From: Argentina anserina
Lineage: Eukaryota; Streptophyta; Magnoliopsida; Rosales; Rosaceae
DNA length: 64,000 nt
Direction of reading: 5' to 3'
Assembly: GCF_933775445.1 (NCBI RefSeq)
Contig: NC_065873.1
Span: 24,676,001-24,740,000, forward strand
The notes under the pieces are model-generated. The model ran no database searches and was not told the DNA's origin. It saw nothing but the letters and a program-made list of their open reading frames with translations. Every line of letters begins with the position of its first letter. Position 1 is the stretch's first letter. Below are positions 1 to 12,300 of this stretch, piece by piece. The position numbers were made by a program, and so were the translations under genes.

Positions 1-135
1 AACCGCAATACAATTAAGGTCATCTTCAAACAAAACCACAGAGCCAAAAACCCACTCTTTATTTCGCACAACTTGGGCATATGAACAATGGTAAATTACA
101 TGCTCATATATAAGATGTTGAACGAAACTGGGCTT

Positions 136-1879
136 TTACCGCACAGGCTGCTGGTTGTAGTGGCTCTTCTCTTTCTTCTTGGCAGCAGCAAGTTTTGCTC
201 GCCTGGCAGCAGCCTCTTGAGCAGCAGCTTTTGCAGCCGCATCCAATTCCTTAGTACTTTTCTTCTTCTTGGCAGCTGCCACTTTCTTTAGTCGCTCTTT
301 CACATCGATAGTTGATGTTTCATCCTCTGTCTGTTCAGTTACTGCAACTTCACTTGGTCCATTAGTCACCCCCGAGTTGTTTGGTTGATCCTGTGATTCT
401 TTTGCATCCTTGGAAGCCTTATCTTTCTTTTTCTTCTTCTTGGAGCTTTTGGACTCTGCAGGATGATTTTCATTCTTTTCCACATGTCCATTAGGAACAC
501 TGTCCTTGTCTTGTGCAACACCTGCAAATGCAATACATCAAATGTTGTCAACTAGAAACTTTAGCGTCATCCAACTCTGGTCAGCACCACCACTACCACC
601 AGGACTCGATATCAACTTCAAAGATCGATCTATGAGCTAGCTTGTTCAATGCGATCAAAATGGAAAACGAGAAGATTAATCAAGTAGATGATTGTTAATA
701 AACATACTGCTTTCTTCTAAGATTTGGCTTAGTAATTCTAGAGAAGTCAAGTAGATAGATCTGACATCTTATAGGCAAACAACAGTAATGATCAAGCATA
801 TGGGGCACGCATACATGTGACTTTACAATGTGTGGAACAAAGTGATAACCATTTTCCTTGCAAACAAATTAAAGAATGCACTCTGAAAATCTGAACCAAC
901 ATTGCAGACCACTATAGTAAAATACGTCAATGGAAAAAGAAGAGGACGCTTACCACGTGATTCATCTTGACTGTCAGTCTCCTTCTGCGTAACTCCAAAA
1001 TCAGCTAGAAGAGCCTCAAGTTCAGCAAGTTCCTTTTTCTTCTTCTCCTTCTTAGACAGTTGCTTTTCTGCCTCCTTTGGTGGTGCAGGAACCTCAGCAG
1101 GCTTCTTGACCACTGGCTCAGGATGAACTGGAGCCTCTGGTTCATGCTCCTCCTCATCTTCATCGCCCTCATCAAGAATATCTTCTTCACTCTCACTTTC
1201 CTGTAGTCATGTATAAACAAGCAGATATATAAGAACTCAATGCAGGTTGCCTCCATAACTTCCAATGTTTTCACAAACGCACAACCACCTCAGACCAATT
1301 CCACAAACTCTACCCAAATTATACTCCCCATCCAGCCGTAGATTCTAACTAGTAAAGGCCAAATATCATCCAACCAAAATCATTGACAAAATTGAGCTAC
1401 ATTGGTTAAAATCTTACCCAAATCAGATCAGTCAATCAAACAACATCATTACCAATATCAAAACAATGCACAAACCAACAGCAGCACAAGGATAAAACAC
1501 TGAAACAAACACACAATTCAGATACCAAAAATCACCATAAACAAATAAATCGAGTTCTCACTTCTACTTTGGCGGCCTTCTGCTTACTGGGCTGAGGGTC
1601 AGACGTCCCCCAAACCGGCTGAATCGGCGCGGTGGTGGCATAATAGTCATCGTCATCCTCATCATCCACATCCGCCCACTTGGTGGCATTCAACGGAGCC
1701 GGCGCCCAGTAGACCTGCGGCTCCGGCGCCTTAACCTGCCCGGAATGGTGGTCCTTGGATGTCCCTTTGCTCTTCTTGTCCGACTTCTTCTTCTTCCTCA
1801 GAGTCTCCAGCGCCGCGAAAACGTTCGTGTTCTTGATGACGAGCGACCCCTCGTCTCTCCTGTTTCCACCGCCCACCAT
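136..1879 (-). CDS. Charged Lys/Ala-rich protein, AT1G27090-like
   Basis: Three exons on the minus strand: 1879-1562, 1200-954 and 521-136, joined by GT-AG introns with matching phases, giving about 316 residues. I chose the ATG at 1879, which starts MVGGGNRRDEG, because plant homologues begin this way; the reading frame runs further upstream only through a GTG. The N-terminal third holds the family hallmark, a block around EPQVYWAPAPLNATKWADVD followed by a Glu/Asp run. The rest is low complexity, with acidic stretches, then Lys-rich and Ala-rich repeats typical of a coiled or disordered tail. From memory, the Arabidopsis relative AT1G27090 is annotated only as a glycine-rich protein of unknown function, somewhat longer than this one. 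No enzyme domain, signal peptide or membrane segment is visible. Function is unknown to me. Confidence 0.8.
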
Positions 1880-2156
1880 CTGTTTTCTGTTCCAAACGCT
1901 CACAATTTAGGACCAAAACGCCGTCGTTTTACAACAACAAAAAATCGATTAGGGTTTCGAGCTAATAGGTGTTGTATTTACAGACGAAATCACAGTGGGA
2001 GAAAATCCGGGGAGCTTGGAGGGTATAAATATCGGGGTGAGGGGAAATTAGGGTTTGGGAGAGAGGTGGATTGGGGATTGTGAGATAGAGAGAGGGGAGC
2101 TATGGCGGATGGGCGAGGTGGTTACGTTTGCAAGGAAGTAGGGCTAAATAAGAGAG

Positions 2157-2392
2157 GACCGGATAACGTATTGAAACGCAAGAGAGGAGCTTTTATAGGT
2201 GGCCTTATATTACTTCTTTTTGGTATTTACGCAGTGCCTGTGGGGGTTCCCTTTTAACGTATTTCTGAGTTAGCTTGTCGTATTTTTTTTGTGTATGAAT
2301 ACGTATCTTAACTTAGAGACTCAGTGCTTGCCTGATTTAGTGACTATCGATAATGATACGGACATTATTCACCGAATAATGCAGAGTTGGTA
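2157..2392. repeat. Direct repeat, copy A (upstream of the AT1G27090-like gene)
   Basis: This block recurs at 4195-4422 in the same orientation. The best-conserved part is about 110 bases running from the 'gcttttataggt' stretch to the 'cgtatttctgagtt' stretch, with a weaker match continuing to 'gatacggaca'. It lies just outside the 5' UTR of the neighbouring minus-strand gene, so it may carry promoter sequence. Confidence 0.85.
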
Positions 2393-3195
2393 ATAATCAA
2401 TTCCACCGTTGCAAATGCAACGTCTTATATGCTCAATATATCAATAAAAAGTGGCAATATAATCAAACAATTCAAATATAATAGTTGAAATTAATATAAT
2501 TCAAAATTATGTTGTAACTCAATGGTTTTGGCACGAGTTTACAAAATAAAGGTCTAGAATTCGAGCATTAGAAACACTTCTTTTTTTTCACTTATAAACA
2601 TTAACGTTATTCCAACTCATCTGATCCAGTCTCATTCTCTGTTCTGGTCATGGTCACGGTCCCTAGTTTTGAAGATGTTGATGAAAAGAAAAATGAGGCA
2701 GCGAGATAGCAATCATATCTCTAGCTTCAAAAGCGTAAGAGGTTTTGGACTTTGGTTCAATATGAGGCAAGTGTTGTATGCGTGACTTCATGATTGGTCT
2801 GTTTGTTTTTCTTTTGGGCAGAAGGAATGATCGGGAAAAGCCAGATCTAAAAAACTACCGACATTTAAACAATGGACTATTAGGTTTTCTTTTAGCACCA
2901 TAATAGCAACTACCTAAAATAAGTGTGTTTTTTCAACCTCATTCCAAAATTATTTTTCTCAAAAGCGTACATCAAAAGTGGTATTGAGAATTTTAATTGG
3001 AGGCAATCTGTAATTACTGATGTTTATATGATAAACATACACAAAATAATATTGACTCTCAAGAGCAAATAGTCGTTGATGAGTTTATAATTTATTACTA
3101 TATTATTTTTATTATAAAAGGACTTAAAATTACATAATTTTAAAAGTAGATATATAAAAACAATGAAAGTTTGTGTAATATCATCCATTTCCAAA
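2393..3195. other. Intergenic, no gene seen
   Basis: AT-rich sequence with only short chance frames and scattered A/T runs. I see no domain, RNA gene or clear repeat border here. Confidence 0.6.
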
Positions 3196-3635
3196 CTATA
3201 ATTCAGCAATCACCACTTTATCAGGCTTGTTCCAAGGAAAAGCACACCATAAGGTGCCATTGCTCAAAAGCTTGCACGGACCATTTGGTTTTATGTACCA
3301 CGAACACGTGTGATCCGTCGTTAACCACATCCAATCTCTATGTTCAATATAGATATCATACCAGAAACTACTTGAAAGCCAACTAAACAAGCAGTAGAAC
3401 TGAGTCTTTCCCCAAAAGCTTGGCCTGAACTTAAACTCATAAGACTATTGTAGGAGAGGTAATGGAAGCCAAGATCATCATTCTTAGATTTATAGTTGAG
3501 GGTCAATTCTGAGCGATCCGGTAAATCGTTAATGATGCGAACATGTCTTTTGGCTTCCATTCTGGTCAGGAATATTATGAACAAAAACACAATTTTCACA
3601 TAAATAAAACTATCTCTCGGAAATAATATGGTCAT
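3196..3635 (-). pseudogene. Plant self-incompatibility S1-type protein homologue (SPH), frameshifted
   Basis: The 5' part of the frame (from 3635) starts with a hydrophobic signal-peptide-like stretch ending around FLTRMEA, then HVRIINDLP, the usual start of the mature S-protein domain. At about 3425 the frame must shift by one base to continue into the second half, which has the family features FWYDIYIEHRDW, a Cys-containing WYIKPNGPC and CAFPWNK before the stop at 3196. The break fits loss of one T in the 'aagttcagg' stretch. SPH proteins are small secreted disulphide-linked proteins; Papaver PrsS is the founding member, and most others have unknown roles. The gene is intronless, as usual for the family. 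It is either a recent pseudogene or a one-base sequence error. Confidence 0.8.
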
Positions 3636-3639
3636 CTTT

Positions 3640-4194
3640 AGTGCGTTGCTTATGACTCACAAGATGAAGGCGACTGCTAACTCCGGTATACCTATTTATA
3701 TAATTTTCCGGCCGTGTTGGATAAGATTTACACGTACATTTACTAAATGAAATCAAAAATTTATTTAATGATGATCATATTCCAGCTATTTACATTGTAC
3801 AAGTCCATATTAGTAACCATATTCATAACCAACACAATATTGTGTGGCTGGAGGAAATACTTCACAAACGTATTTCGTTATTTTGTTTCCTTTGTAAAAT
3901 GTCGCAAGTAATTAATATATTTAGAGATAAATCTTGTGGTGATTATTTTTTTAAGGTTAAAATCAAATCTTGTGCTGGTTTTCAGTTCAAGCAAATGCTG
4001 TCAATTTTCAGTTGCTGGCAGCATTTACCTCTAGAAATCAGGTGGCGATTATATTCGGTGTTAGTTGCTGACAATTTACTGTTAAACATACACGGTTTGA
4101 GTTTCTGGTCCAAATTATAATTGGAGCAATTATACGGTGTTACTCGTTTTCGTTCAAACATGTTACATATCTGAGAGGACCAACTAACGTATTG
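3640..4194. other. Intergenic, no gene seen
   Basis: This is sequence upstream of the S1-like pseudogene. A 92-codon frame at 3842-4120 shows no recognisable family and has AT-rich composition, so I treat it as chance. Confidence 0.55.
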
Positions 4195-4422
4195 AAAATC
4201 TTGACAAAAAAAAAATTAACGTATTGAAACTTGCGAGAGAAGCTTTTATAGGTAGCCTTATATTACTTCTTTTTGGTATTTACGCAGTGCCTGTGGGGGT
4301 TCCCTTTTAACGTATTTCTGAGTTGGCTTATCGTATTTTATTATACACCGTATCTTAATTAAGAGACTCATTTAGTGACTATCAATAATGATACGGACAG
4401 ATGGTAGAGAATGCAGAGTTGC
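4195..4422. repeat. Direct repeat, copy B
   Basis: Partner of the block at 2157-2392, in the same orientation, with a few substitutions and small indels such as an extra A-rich piece near 4205. The two copies bracket the S1-like pseudogene. Confidence 0.85.
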
Positions 4423-4580
4423 TGATATGGTACAAGGTGGCTCACCAATTTTTCCATTCCTAAAACTCTGGAGAAATTAGGAACATTATCAAAACATGAA
4501 GAGCATTGGAAAATTATGGAGTATTGAAACACAAAAGCGTATGATTCTCTCGCTTGTATAATATTTTCGATCCTACACAA

Positions 4581-4758
4581 TGTTCTAAAAATCCCCGCCT
4601 AGGCGGCGCCTAGGCGCTCGGAGATCCTTAGCCGCCTAGATTCTGGGCCGATTAATCCCCGATTAATCTGATTAATCCCCGATTAATCTCTGATTAATCC
4701 TCTGGGCGCTGGTTTTTAGCTGTCCGCCCGATTAATGCCTAGCGTTTTTTAGAACCTT
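4581..4758. mobile_element. Small MITE-like element with GCCTAGGCG ends
   Basis: About 178 bases starting GTTCTAAAAA and ending TTTTTAGAAC, which form a terminal inverted repeat. Inside are nested GCCTAGGCG-type palindromes and several copies of GATTAATC. No coding capacity. No clear target-site duplication was seen. A longer relative with similar motifs is at about 19912-20512. Confidence 0.65.
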
Positions 4759-4784
4759 GATCCTACAGTAGCATTAAAGGTCCG

Positions 4785-5272
4785 CAATGGGGCTCACTGC
4801 TATCAGACTCGGACTAGGCCGGGTCAGGCCTCAATGATTTTTTTTTCAAATTTTAGAACCGAACCGGATTGGACTTGTTAATAAATCAAGATCCACATGG
4901 ACTATTCATGGATTTGGGCCTTACGGGCTTTTTCGGCCTCATTATAATTATATGTAATGTATATTTATTAAGAAAAATTATGATGTGTTAATTATATGGT
5001 ACAAAATATATAAAATATAACTTAATAATTTAATAAATTCACATACTTAATAAATAACTACATATTAAATTATTAGTTTTAAAATTAAATGGGCTTCATG
5101 CAGACTTTTAGGCATGCTTTTTAGATTCGGGTCAAGGCTTTGAACCATCGGCCTTTATCCAGCCTTATACCTATAAGGCGGTGCTTGAATGGGCTTTTCA
5201 TCGGGCCGACCTTGGCCCATAAGGCCATTGGGCCGCCCAGGGCTTTTAGGCCCGCCGACCAAACGATGACCC
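4785..5272. repeat. Probable non-coding transposon remnant rich in GGCC/GGGCC
   Basis: GC-rich outer parts with many GGCC and GGGCC words (for example 'aggccgggtcaggcc' and 'gggccgcccagggc') flank a very AT-rich core. This is the look of a dispersed non-autonomous plant repeat. Borders and class cannot be fixed by eye. Confidence 0.35.
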
Positions 5273-5315
5273 TAACAAAATGGCTAAATGGCATATGGTT
5301 GGAGTGAGTTCATAT

Positions 5316-5870
5316 TAGGGGTGGGCATAAAAAAACAGAAATCCCGATCCCGTCCTGAAATTCATAGGAACGGGACGGAGGTCTAAAAACGTTCGTCCCG
5401 TCCCGATCCCGTCCCGTTTCATAATAGTGGGATGGGACGTGGGACAAATAATTGCTATCCCGCTTCATCCCATTTCGTCCCACCTTTAATGAAAACTTAA
5501 AAATTCTTATATATTTGTATCAAAATGAAACTAATTTATGTTTTTAATAACTCCAAAATTATATCAACTCAAATAATAATGGTAAATTATAATATTTTGA
5601 ACATAATATGTATTTTTTTGTTAAAATTTCATTATTAAATGTTACTTTGTTATTGAAAAAGTAAAAATATAGGTTTTTATTTAACTTCATAGGAATGTGG
5701 GATTTGTCTCGTCCCGTCCCGATCCCGTCCCGTCCCAACCGGGATTAATCCCGAGTGAGATGCATTCTTAAAAACTCTCGTCTCATCCAGATCCCGTCCC
5801 GATTCAAAAGAGTGGGACGAGACGTGGGATGAGGTTCGTCCTGTCACATCCTATCATGTGCCCACCCCTA
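5316..5870. mobile_element. hAT-like MITE with exact 8-bp target-site duplication
   Basis: 555 bases bounded by TAGGGGTGGGCAT at the left and its inverted match ATGTGCCCACCCCTA at the right, flanked by an identical 8-bp duplication, GTTCATAT (5308-5315 and 5871-5878). The 8-bp duplication and the TAGGGGTGGGC ends are typical of the hAT superfamily. The interior is AT-rich between two arms rich in 'cccgtccc' words, and no transposase is encoded. A related sequence at 14223 carries the same site without the insertion, which confirms the borders. Confidence 0.93.
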
Positions 5871-6165
5871 GTTCATATCATCGAGATTCCACATGAGGCA
5901 TCTCTAATTGTTTCATCAGTCCATTACATATCTACCACTACTGCAGCCGATCTAACATTACAAGATGATACAATGCATCAATCAATTTTCAGGTGTTCCC
6001 TATAGCTCTCCCTGTGAAGGATCGCTTCTAAAGTATACAAGATAAATTTTAAGAAAGGCTATCAACAACATAATTATGAACTTTTGGGGGCTCAAAACAA
6101 GCGCACAGTTTACGTTCTATAGTTCTCTCTCAACATAGTTTGAATGCAGACAGGTTTTCAAACAA
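5871..6165. repeat. Duplicated block, copy 1 (homologous to 14240-14524)
   Basis: About 295 bases closely matching the segment just downstream of SYP32, in the same orientation. Shared words include 'cactactgcagccga' and 'ttttgggggctcaaaacaag'. The homology also covers a short stretch left of the MITE (about 5293-5315). The two copies differ by substitutions and short indels. No SYP32 coding sequence is present near copy 1, so this is a partial duplication of its 3' flank. Confidence 0.9.
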
Positions 6166-7119
6166 CTGCATAATAATTGCTAATGATAACTACCTACTAG
6201 TCTGGGCCATAAGGCCTTATTAATACTACTAATATGGGCTCAGCCCTACAGAGAAGCCTACTGAATTCAATATACAGACAGAGAGATTAATATCCTAATA
6301 CAATCTTTGCCTAGCGTTTCACTTTGAGCTTGAACTTTTGGGTCTAAACCCAATATTTTAGTTTAGTTAGTATGTTGTCTATTATTATGTTTGTATTAGT
6401 CATAAAATAGGCAAACTTATTCAGAATTGAACTTATTACCAAAGTATAGCATAACTCATGCATTGTAATAAAAAAAGAAGAGATATAATCAGTGATTATT
6501 GCATAACTCATGCATAATTAAGATGAATTTTCTTCTTAATTGTTTTTTTAATGCATGCATACAAAAAATTTGTTGAGCCCTCCCCCCACCCAAAAAAAAA
6601 TAGAGGTCCTATACTGGTGCCTACTCTGTCCTGGCCAAGGCCGGCATTGGGTATACATCAACACATACACCATCCTCTTTACATTTTCTTCAGCTTAGTT
6701 TTTTAGGATGATTCTGTTTAGGAATAAATCAGTGGACTTTCATATTGAATTCCTAACTGGCAGAAAACCAGGTACCGTATGAAGATAAGTGGGACTCTCT
6801 CCCATCTTGAGGAATCATCTATTTGGTAATTGAAAAAATGGGGCAAAAGTAGCATTCTCTATCAAGTTCACCATAATTGAGGTTGGTGAGTTAATCAGTT
6901 GAAGTCCCTATAAGATTTCACACTGCATGAATTATATCTGTAATATTTTTCTGCTCTTTGGCCACAAGCCTTGTTTATATCTTCAACCCATGAGTAGTGT
7001 CTTCAAGAATGTTATAGAACAAGTATAGCTCACTTGGAACTTGGTTCTAAACTTTCAATAGTTTAACTTAATGTGTGATTTGGTAAATAATTTCATAAGT
7101 TTGTGGTGACTTGTTGTAT
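6166..7119. other. Intergenic, no gene seen
   Basis: AT-rich sequence with several homopolymer runs (for example an A run near 6592). No coding or RNA feature found. Confidence 0.6.
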
Positions 7120-9115
7120 TTTTATTTTTTTTTGGAAATGAAAGATTCATTAGGGACATAGCCAAAAGAAAACAAAGCCTAAAAAAGGCAATGACCAGAA
7201 ATACAACACGAGGAAACTAAAAAGCTGCGGCTCTCCACTGACGCAAAAAAGAAATAGAATACAGAGAGACTCTAACTGAGCAAGAGAAACAGCTAAAGTG
7301 CAGCATCTATAGAGTCTGGCGGAGGACTGGTAAGACCATCGCTACGCAAGATCGAAACAAGAGCCAGAGGAGGTGGTGATGTCCAAATGATATGACCCTC
7401 ACTCCGATTGATAAGCTTTGCAGCTATGTGAGCTGCTCTATTCGTTTTTCTGGACACCCAATTCCACGAGAAAGCATCAAAACCAGCCAATTTTGCATGG
7501 ATTTGACTGAAAATATGGTAAGCCTTCCAATTTGAACAAATAGATCTTTTCAATTCTGTGATTGCATACAATGAGTCTGATTCCACAATCACATTTTTCA
7601 TCCCCATTGAAGTAGCCAACGAAACACCTTCCAAAAGAGCCAAACTCTCAACTGAATCCACATCCTCAACATGCAGAAGCTTGGATAGGCCACCAATGCA
7701 TTCCCCAGATTTGTTTCTGACAACAACCCCCACTCCCACCTTGTCTGGAGGTTTCCAAGCAACATCATAGTTGACCTTGATCACTGAGCTGGGAGGAGCA
7801 CTCCACATAGCATTTGGGATGACCACAGAAATAGTCGGAGCAATCACCGACGAGATTTGAGCTTCTAAGTACTCACTTGCCAGATTAGTTGCTACGCTGG
7901 TGACAAAAGATGGGGATGGAGAAGTTCCCTTGTACACATAGTTGCACCTGGACTTCCAGATCCCCCACAACAAATAGCAGCATAAGGTAAATGCATCTTT
8001 CTTGTTTCTAGAACTGGATATAGATTGGAAAAATGTATTAAACCACATATCAAATGTTGTAATTGCTTGCTTGTTTATGTGGAGTCCAATAGGAGAGCCA
8101 AACCAGAAGGCCTGCACCCACGGGCACAGTAGAAGTAGATGCATATAGGACTCCTCCTCTCCCTGGCAGATAGGGCAAAGTGGGGAATTAGCTAGTTTAC
8201 GACGATGTAGATTTTGGAAGGTAGGGCCGATGTTGTTTAGGACTTTCCAAATGAAGTGGCGAATTCTAGGAGTAGTCTCTAGCTTCCAGACCAATTTCCA
8301 CACATTCCTGTCAATTCGGTGAGAAGGACCTGGATCGTGAACCACCAAATTAGAGGACTTGTTATGATACCAGTAATAGTCATCTTTCACTTTGTAGGAT
8401 CCATCATTGCAATGAGGCCAAACCAACTTGTCAATGTCCTCCCTATTACCAACAGCTCACAAAATAGAAATGTCATTTGCTCAGGAGTGTTAGGTGTGAA
8501 GAAGATACTAGATTTCGAACCGTTAATCTCTTGACCCGAGGCAAGGCAATACTCCTTGAAAATAAGAGTCAATTGCATGATATTGTGTAGTGTTGCTCTA
8601 ATGAAAAATAAAGCATCATCTGCGAAAAAGAGGTGGGAGATAACAGGGCTGCCTTTACCAATTCTCATACCCACCACCATTTTGTCCCTAACTGCATGTG
8701 TTATTCGAAGAGAGAGAACCTCACTAACAAGTAGGAACAAGTATGGAGAGAGAGGGTTACCTTGTCGCAATCCACGACTTGGCCGGAAAGTCTTGCCCGG
8801 TTTACCATTGAGAACGATAGAAAATGAAACCGATGTAACACAAGACATGATGAGCTTTACCCACTCACTAGCAAAACCAAATCAAAGGAGAGCTCTCTCC
8901 AAAAAATCTCACTCAACCCGATCACAAGTTTTATTCATACCAAGTTTTAGACCAAGTTCATGCTTGCCACCCTCCTTCTTAGACTTCAAGTAATGATAGG
9001 ACTCATGAGCAAGGAGTAAATTGTCTTAAATTTGCCGATCCGGAACAAAAGCATTTTGGTTAGGGGAGATAAGGGCTGGCAAAACTTCTCGAAGCTTATT
9101 AGCAAGGACCAATAA
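7120..9115 (-). mobile_element. Degenerate non-LTR (LINE) retrotransposon remnant
   Basis: Reading on the minus strand, 9115-8460 encodes the middle of a reverse transcriptase: the LISPNQNAFVPDRQI block, then GLRQGNPLSPYLF and the catalytic FADD motif. Stop codons interrupt it near 9030 and 8910. From about 8426 to 7293 a 377-residue frame holds the zf-RVT domain (RHFIWKVL, CPICQGEEE, HLLLLCPW) and a plant-type RNase H (VNYDVAW, ESDS, NRAAHIAAK). The RT thumb and connector region of several hundred residues is missing between the two parts, so there is an internal deletion. The endonuclease and ORF1 are also absent. The 3' end lies at the T-rich tract near 7120-7137, which is a poly(A) tail on the minus strand. 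It is inactive. Confidence 0.9.
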
Positions 9116-9201
9116 TATTTAGTAAATTTGTATCATATACATCAAGCATCATAGTAAATGGTAGGCGATTGTCTCTCTGTTCATGATAAAATGGTAGGCA
9201 A

Positions 9202-9329
9202 TCATCGAGTCACAGAGGAAGGCCACGGGACATCCGGTATGCCAGATAAGGAATCATCCCTGCAGATATTGTAATGAAACACACAATATCTAGGACCACC
9301 ACCTGTAGCCGGAACTGTATGGGAACCGA
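9202..9329 (-). other. Open frame beyond the UBP-like stop, probably 3' UTR
   Basis: Downstream of the stop at 9330 another minus-strand frame stays open for about 60 codons. It overlaps the last exon in a different frame and has no recognisable domain. A one-base slip near 9340 could extend the protein into it. I treat it as untranslated. Confidence 0.3.
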
Positions 9330-12300
9330 CTACCAAACGGACCACCAATAGGCCGGAAACACAAAAACCGTGTAAAAGACAACAGTGGCCCATTGCCTAT
9401 AACGAAGCAATATCCTCCCAATTAAGTAGAAGCTGAAGAAGAACATTGCCGCCATCCAAGTTTCAAAAAAAAGGAAAACTATAGGGGTGCACGGACATAA
9501 CAAGGTATCGCCCGTGCCTGTGCAAACACAGCCGGAAAGCCCCTGTATTGGGTTGAACCAACCATCAGTTGGTTTTGTAACCCATGCAAGCCCGGTCGAT
9601 ATTCCTACACCAAGTATAGAGAGGATATCGCCGATGGTCATTGTTGCAAGGGCAAGGCTACTAGTTGAACGACTTGAACGACGACGAGCAGAGGGTCTAC
9701 AAAAAAATATTAAAGCAAGTCTTAGAACTATTCCAAAGTTGTAAGTTTTGGTATTAAAACTCATGACTGTATATGTAAGCTATGATCCATACAAATTCCA
9801 ACACCCCAAACTCGTAATTAACAGAAAAATAGATCAATAACAACAATGTTATTTTTTGAAGACAAGAGAGTAGAGAGAGAGTACCGTTGCTTTTTCAGAT
9901 AAAAACATGATCTTCTGTTCTTTTGCTCTCCGGGCCGGTCCTTAGGTATCTAAAAGAATTGAGAAGAATTCATCAGAATAATCACTTTCATGGTTATTAA
10001 AGTATTAGTAGAATTTGATGAGACTTTATTTCAAAACATAATACTTTCTCTCTACAATGCATCACAATAAAGCTAAAACAAGAAGATGGTATTGACCTAA
10101 TCCACAAAGACAACAGAATAAGAAATAATTCCAACATAGCATGAGAAATGAGAAAGCTTGAATGCAAAGTCAGAAAATTAAGCATCTCATAAACAAATTG
10201 ACAAAATATGAGGATTCCCTCACCATTTCCTCAAGAGATGTCTCAAGATCAGCTGATATATCTCGAGTCTTGAGTTGGTTTTCCCTGTTGATACGTCAGA
10301 GAAAGCACAACACTAAGGCACACATAAAACTATTATAAAAATTCATAAATTTACACAATGCAATCTCGCATGAACAGCAGAATGACAGTTTTTTTTTAAT
10401 AATCATAACAATCAGGTAATTCTCATGATGAGGTTTGTTAAGGAAGAGAAAAATGACGTAAAACCTATGGGACCAAGTAAAAAAGGTATAAAACCAATGG
10501 TTCTCCTCTTTTTCCACATTGTTCAACCATTTCTCATGAAAATGTAACCTTTTATCTTCTCTTTAGTTTTGTCTCCTTCATGTCATTTTGCTTTCTGATA
10601 TATTCATTTCATATCACCCAATGGTCAAATTTTTCATATACTTGCAGACTTGAAAGACAAAAGAAAAAACGAAAAATAGAGAAGCAATGGAGAAATAGAT
10701 TAATAACAACCATTTATTTCAAATAGCTTGGAGAGAAGAAAGTACCGTTGCTTTTCCACCAGCCTAGTGGACCCAGAAACACCATCATCTTTTTTCTTCA
10801 TATTCTTGGTATTACATTCATCTCGCACTTTCTTGTCATCTTTCGAGGAGGCCCTGAGAGAATACAGCAGCATATATGCATCACTCGATGTAAACTGATG
10901 TGGATCATAACCAGTAACAGATTCTGAAGGTTGTTGGTGATCAACTTCCATGTTCCCATCATTGGAAATACTGTTAATCTGTTCTGAGCAAGATGGAGGC
11001 CTGCCGGTCCCTTCACCAAACGGGTGAGTCCCTACGTATGTGACATGCTCATCGTCAAATTCCCACCATTCCCCGGTCTTCTCGTCCTTAATATTTGCTA
11101 CATAGTGCCCAATGTTAACTGCAGTACCCTTGTGTATTAGCACAGCCCATAAATCATATATTGATTCAACCTGAGAAGGCTGAGATAGTTGCTGCCTCAT
11201 ATCAAGTACTCCAGGAAAAGAAAATAGAGATGTAATTTTCTTTCTTGTTGTCGTCTACAGACACAAATCAACAGAAAAATAGAATATTAAACAAGTACTA
11301 CAAGTCAATGTAGAACTATAAACAACACTAAAATTTCAAACTCTGTAGAAGTGCAAAATGTGTATTAAAGGATAAGCTTATAAGGGTTTCCTGTGCTTGT
11401 TGACATACACATAAATGATCATTCTAAAGTGTTAGAGTTGCTAATTCTAGCTAGAAAATGGAAAATGGGCAATAGAAACTACCTTAGGAAGGAATTCATA
11501 TCGCTTGAGGTTAAAATTCAGAAAAGTAGGCCATGTGTGTAACTTGATGCTTCGTGTAGCATCCACTCTTGTTTTACAGAACTTGCAGAAATACTGATTG
11601 TCTCCCTGAAGCTCTTCAACACTGAGGTAATCAGCTAGACTTTCATCCAAACTTTTCAAACCCTTCACATTCAGTTTCAAATCATAAAAGTCTTCCTTCT
11701 TTGAAGAAACCTCAGAGTCTTCTCCACAGTTCGAACACCTATACATATATGAGTGAATTAAAGTACTGATATTACAGTAACGAGAAAGAAGGAAGATATA
11801 AAAAAGGAGTACGTAGCAATCTAAGGTTAATGGAAATCAAAGCTGACAAGTGTATTCTATCAGAAACAAGTTGTCAAAATTTTGTTGCTAGACTAAGTAC
11901 TAGATGGTATTCAGGTGAAACAAAGTAAAACTAAATTCTAGGCAAACTAAAAAAATGACCATCTCCTCCCATCTTAAAAAGAAGATTCCTGAAAAAAGAT
12001 TTACAGCATACTTTATTATATCTAATGTCACACAATGACCAGGGAAGCAGAAATCTCAGATGTTCATTCAGAAAGTATTGAACAATAGAACCCTACAACA
12101 ATTTTTTTTTTTCAAGAGGAACATAATACCAATTGAAGGAAAAGAATTTATGATAAACAAAGGGCTAGCATGAACAAACAAGATGGTAAATGAACAGCAA
12201 CCAGCACTTTAATCAATTAAAACCAGGGATAATGTCCACAATAGTGCCAAATTAATAACAAACAACAATGACCTACTCAGTTTTACCTCGTAACATGTGA

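Noticed and set aside
8556..8993. 145-codon plus-strand frame
   Set aside because: Antisense to the LINE reverse transcriptase, whose motifs read clearly on the minus strand.
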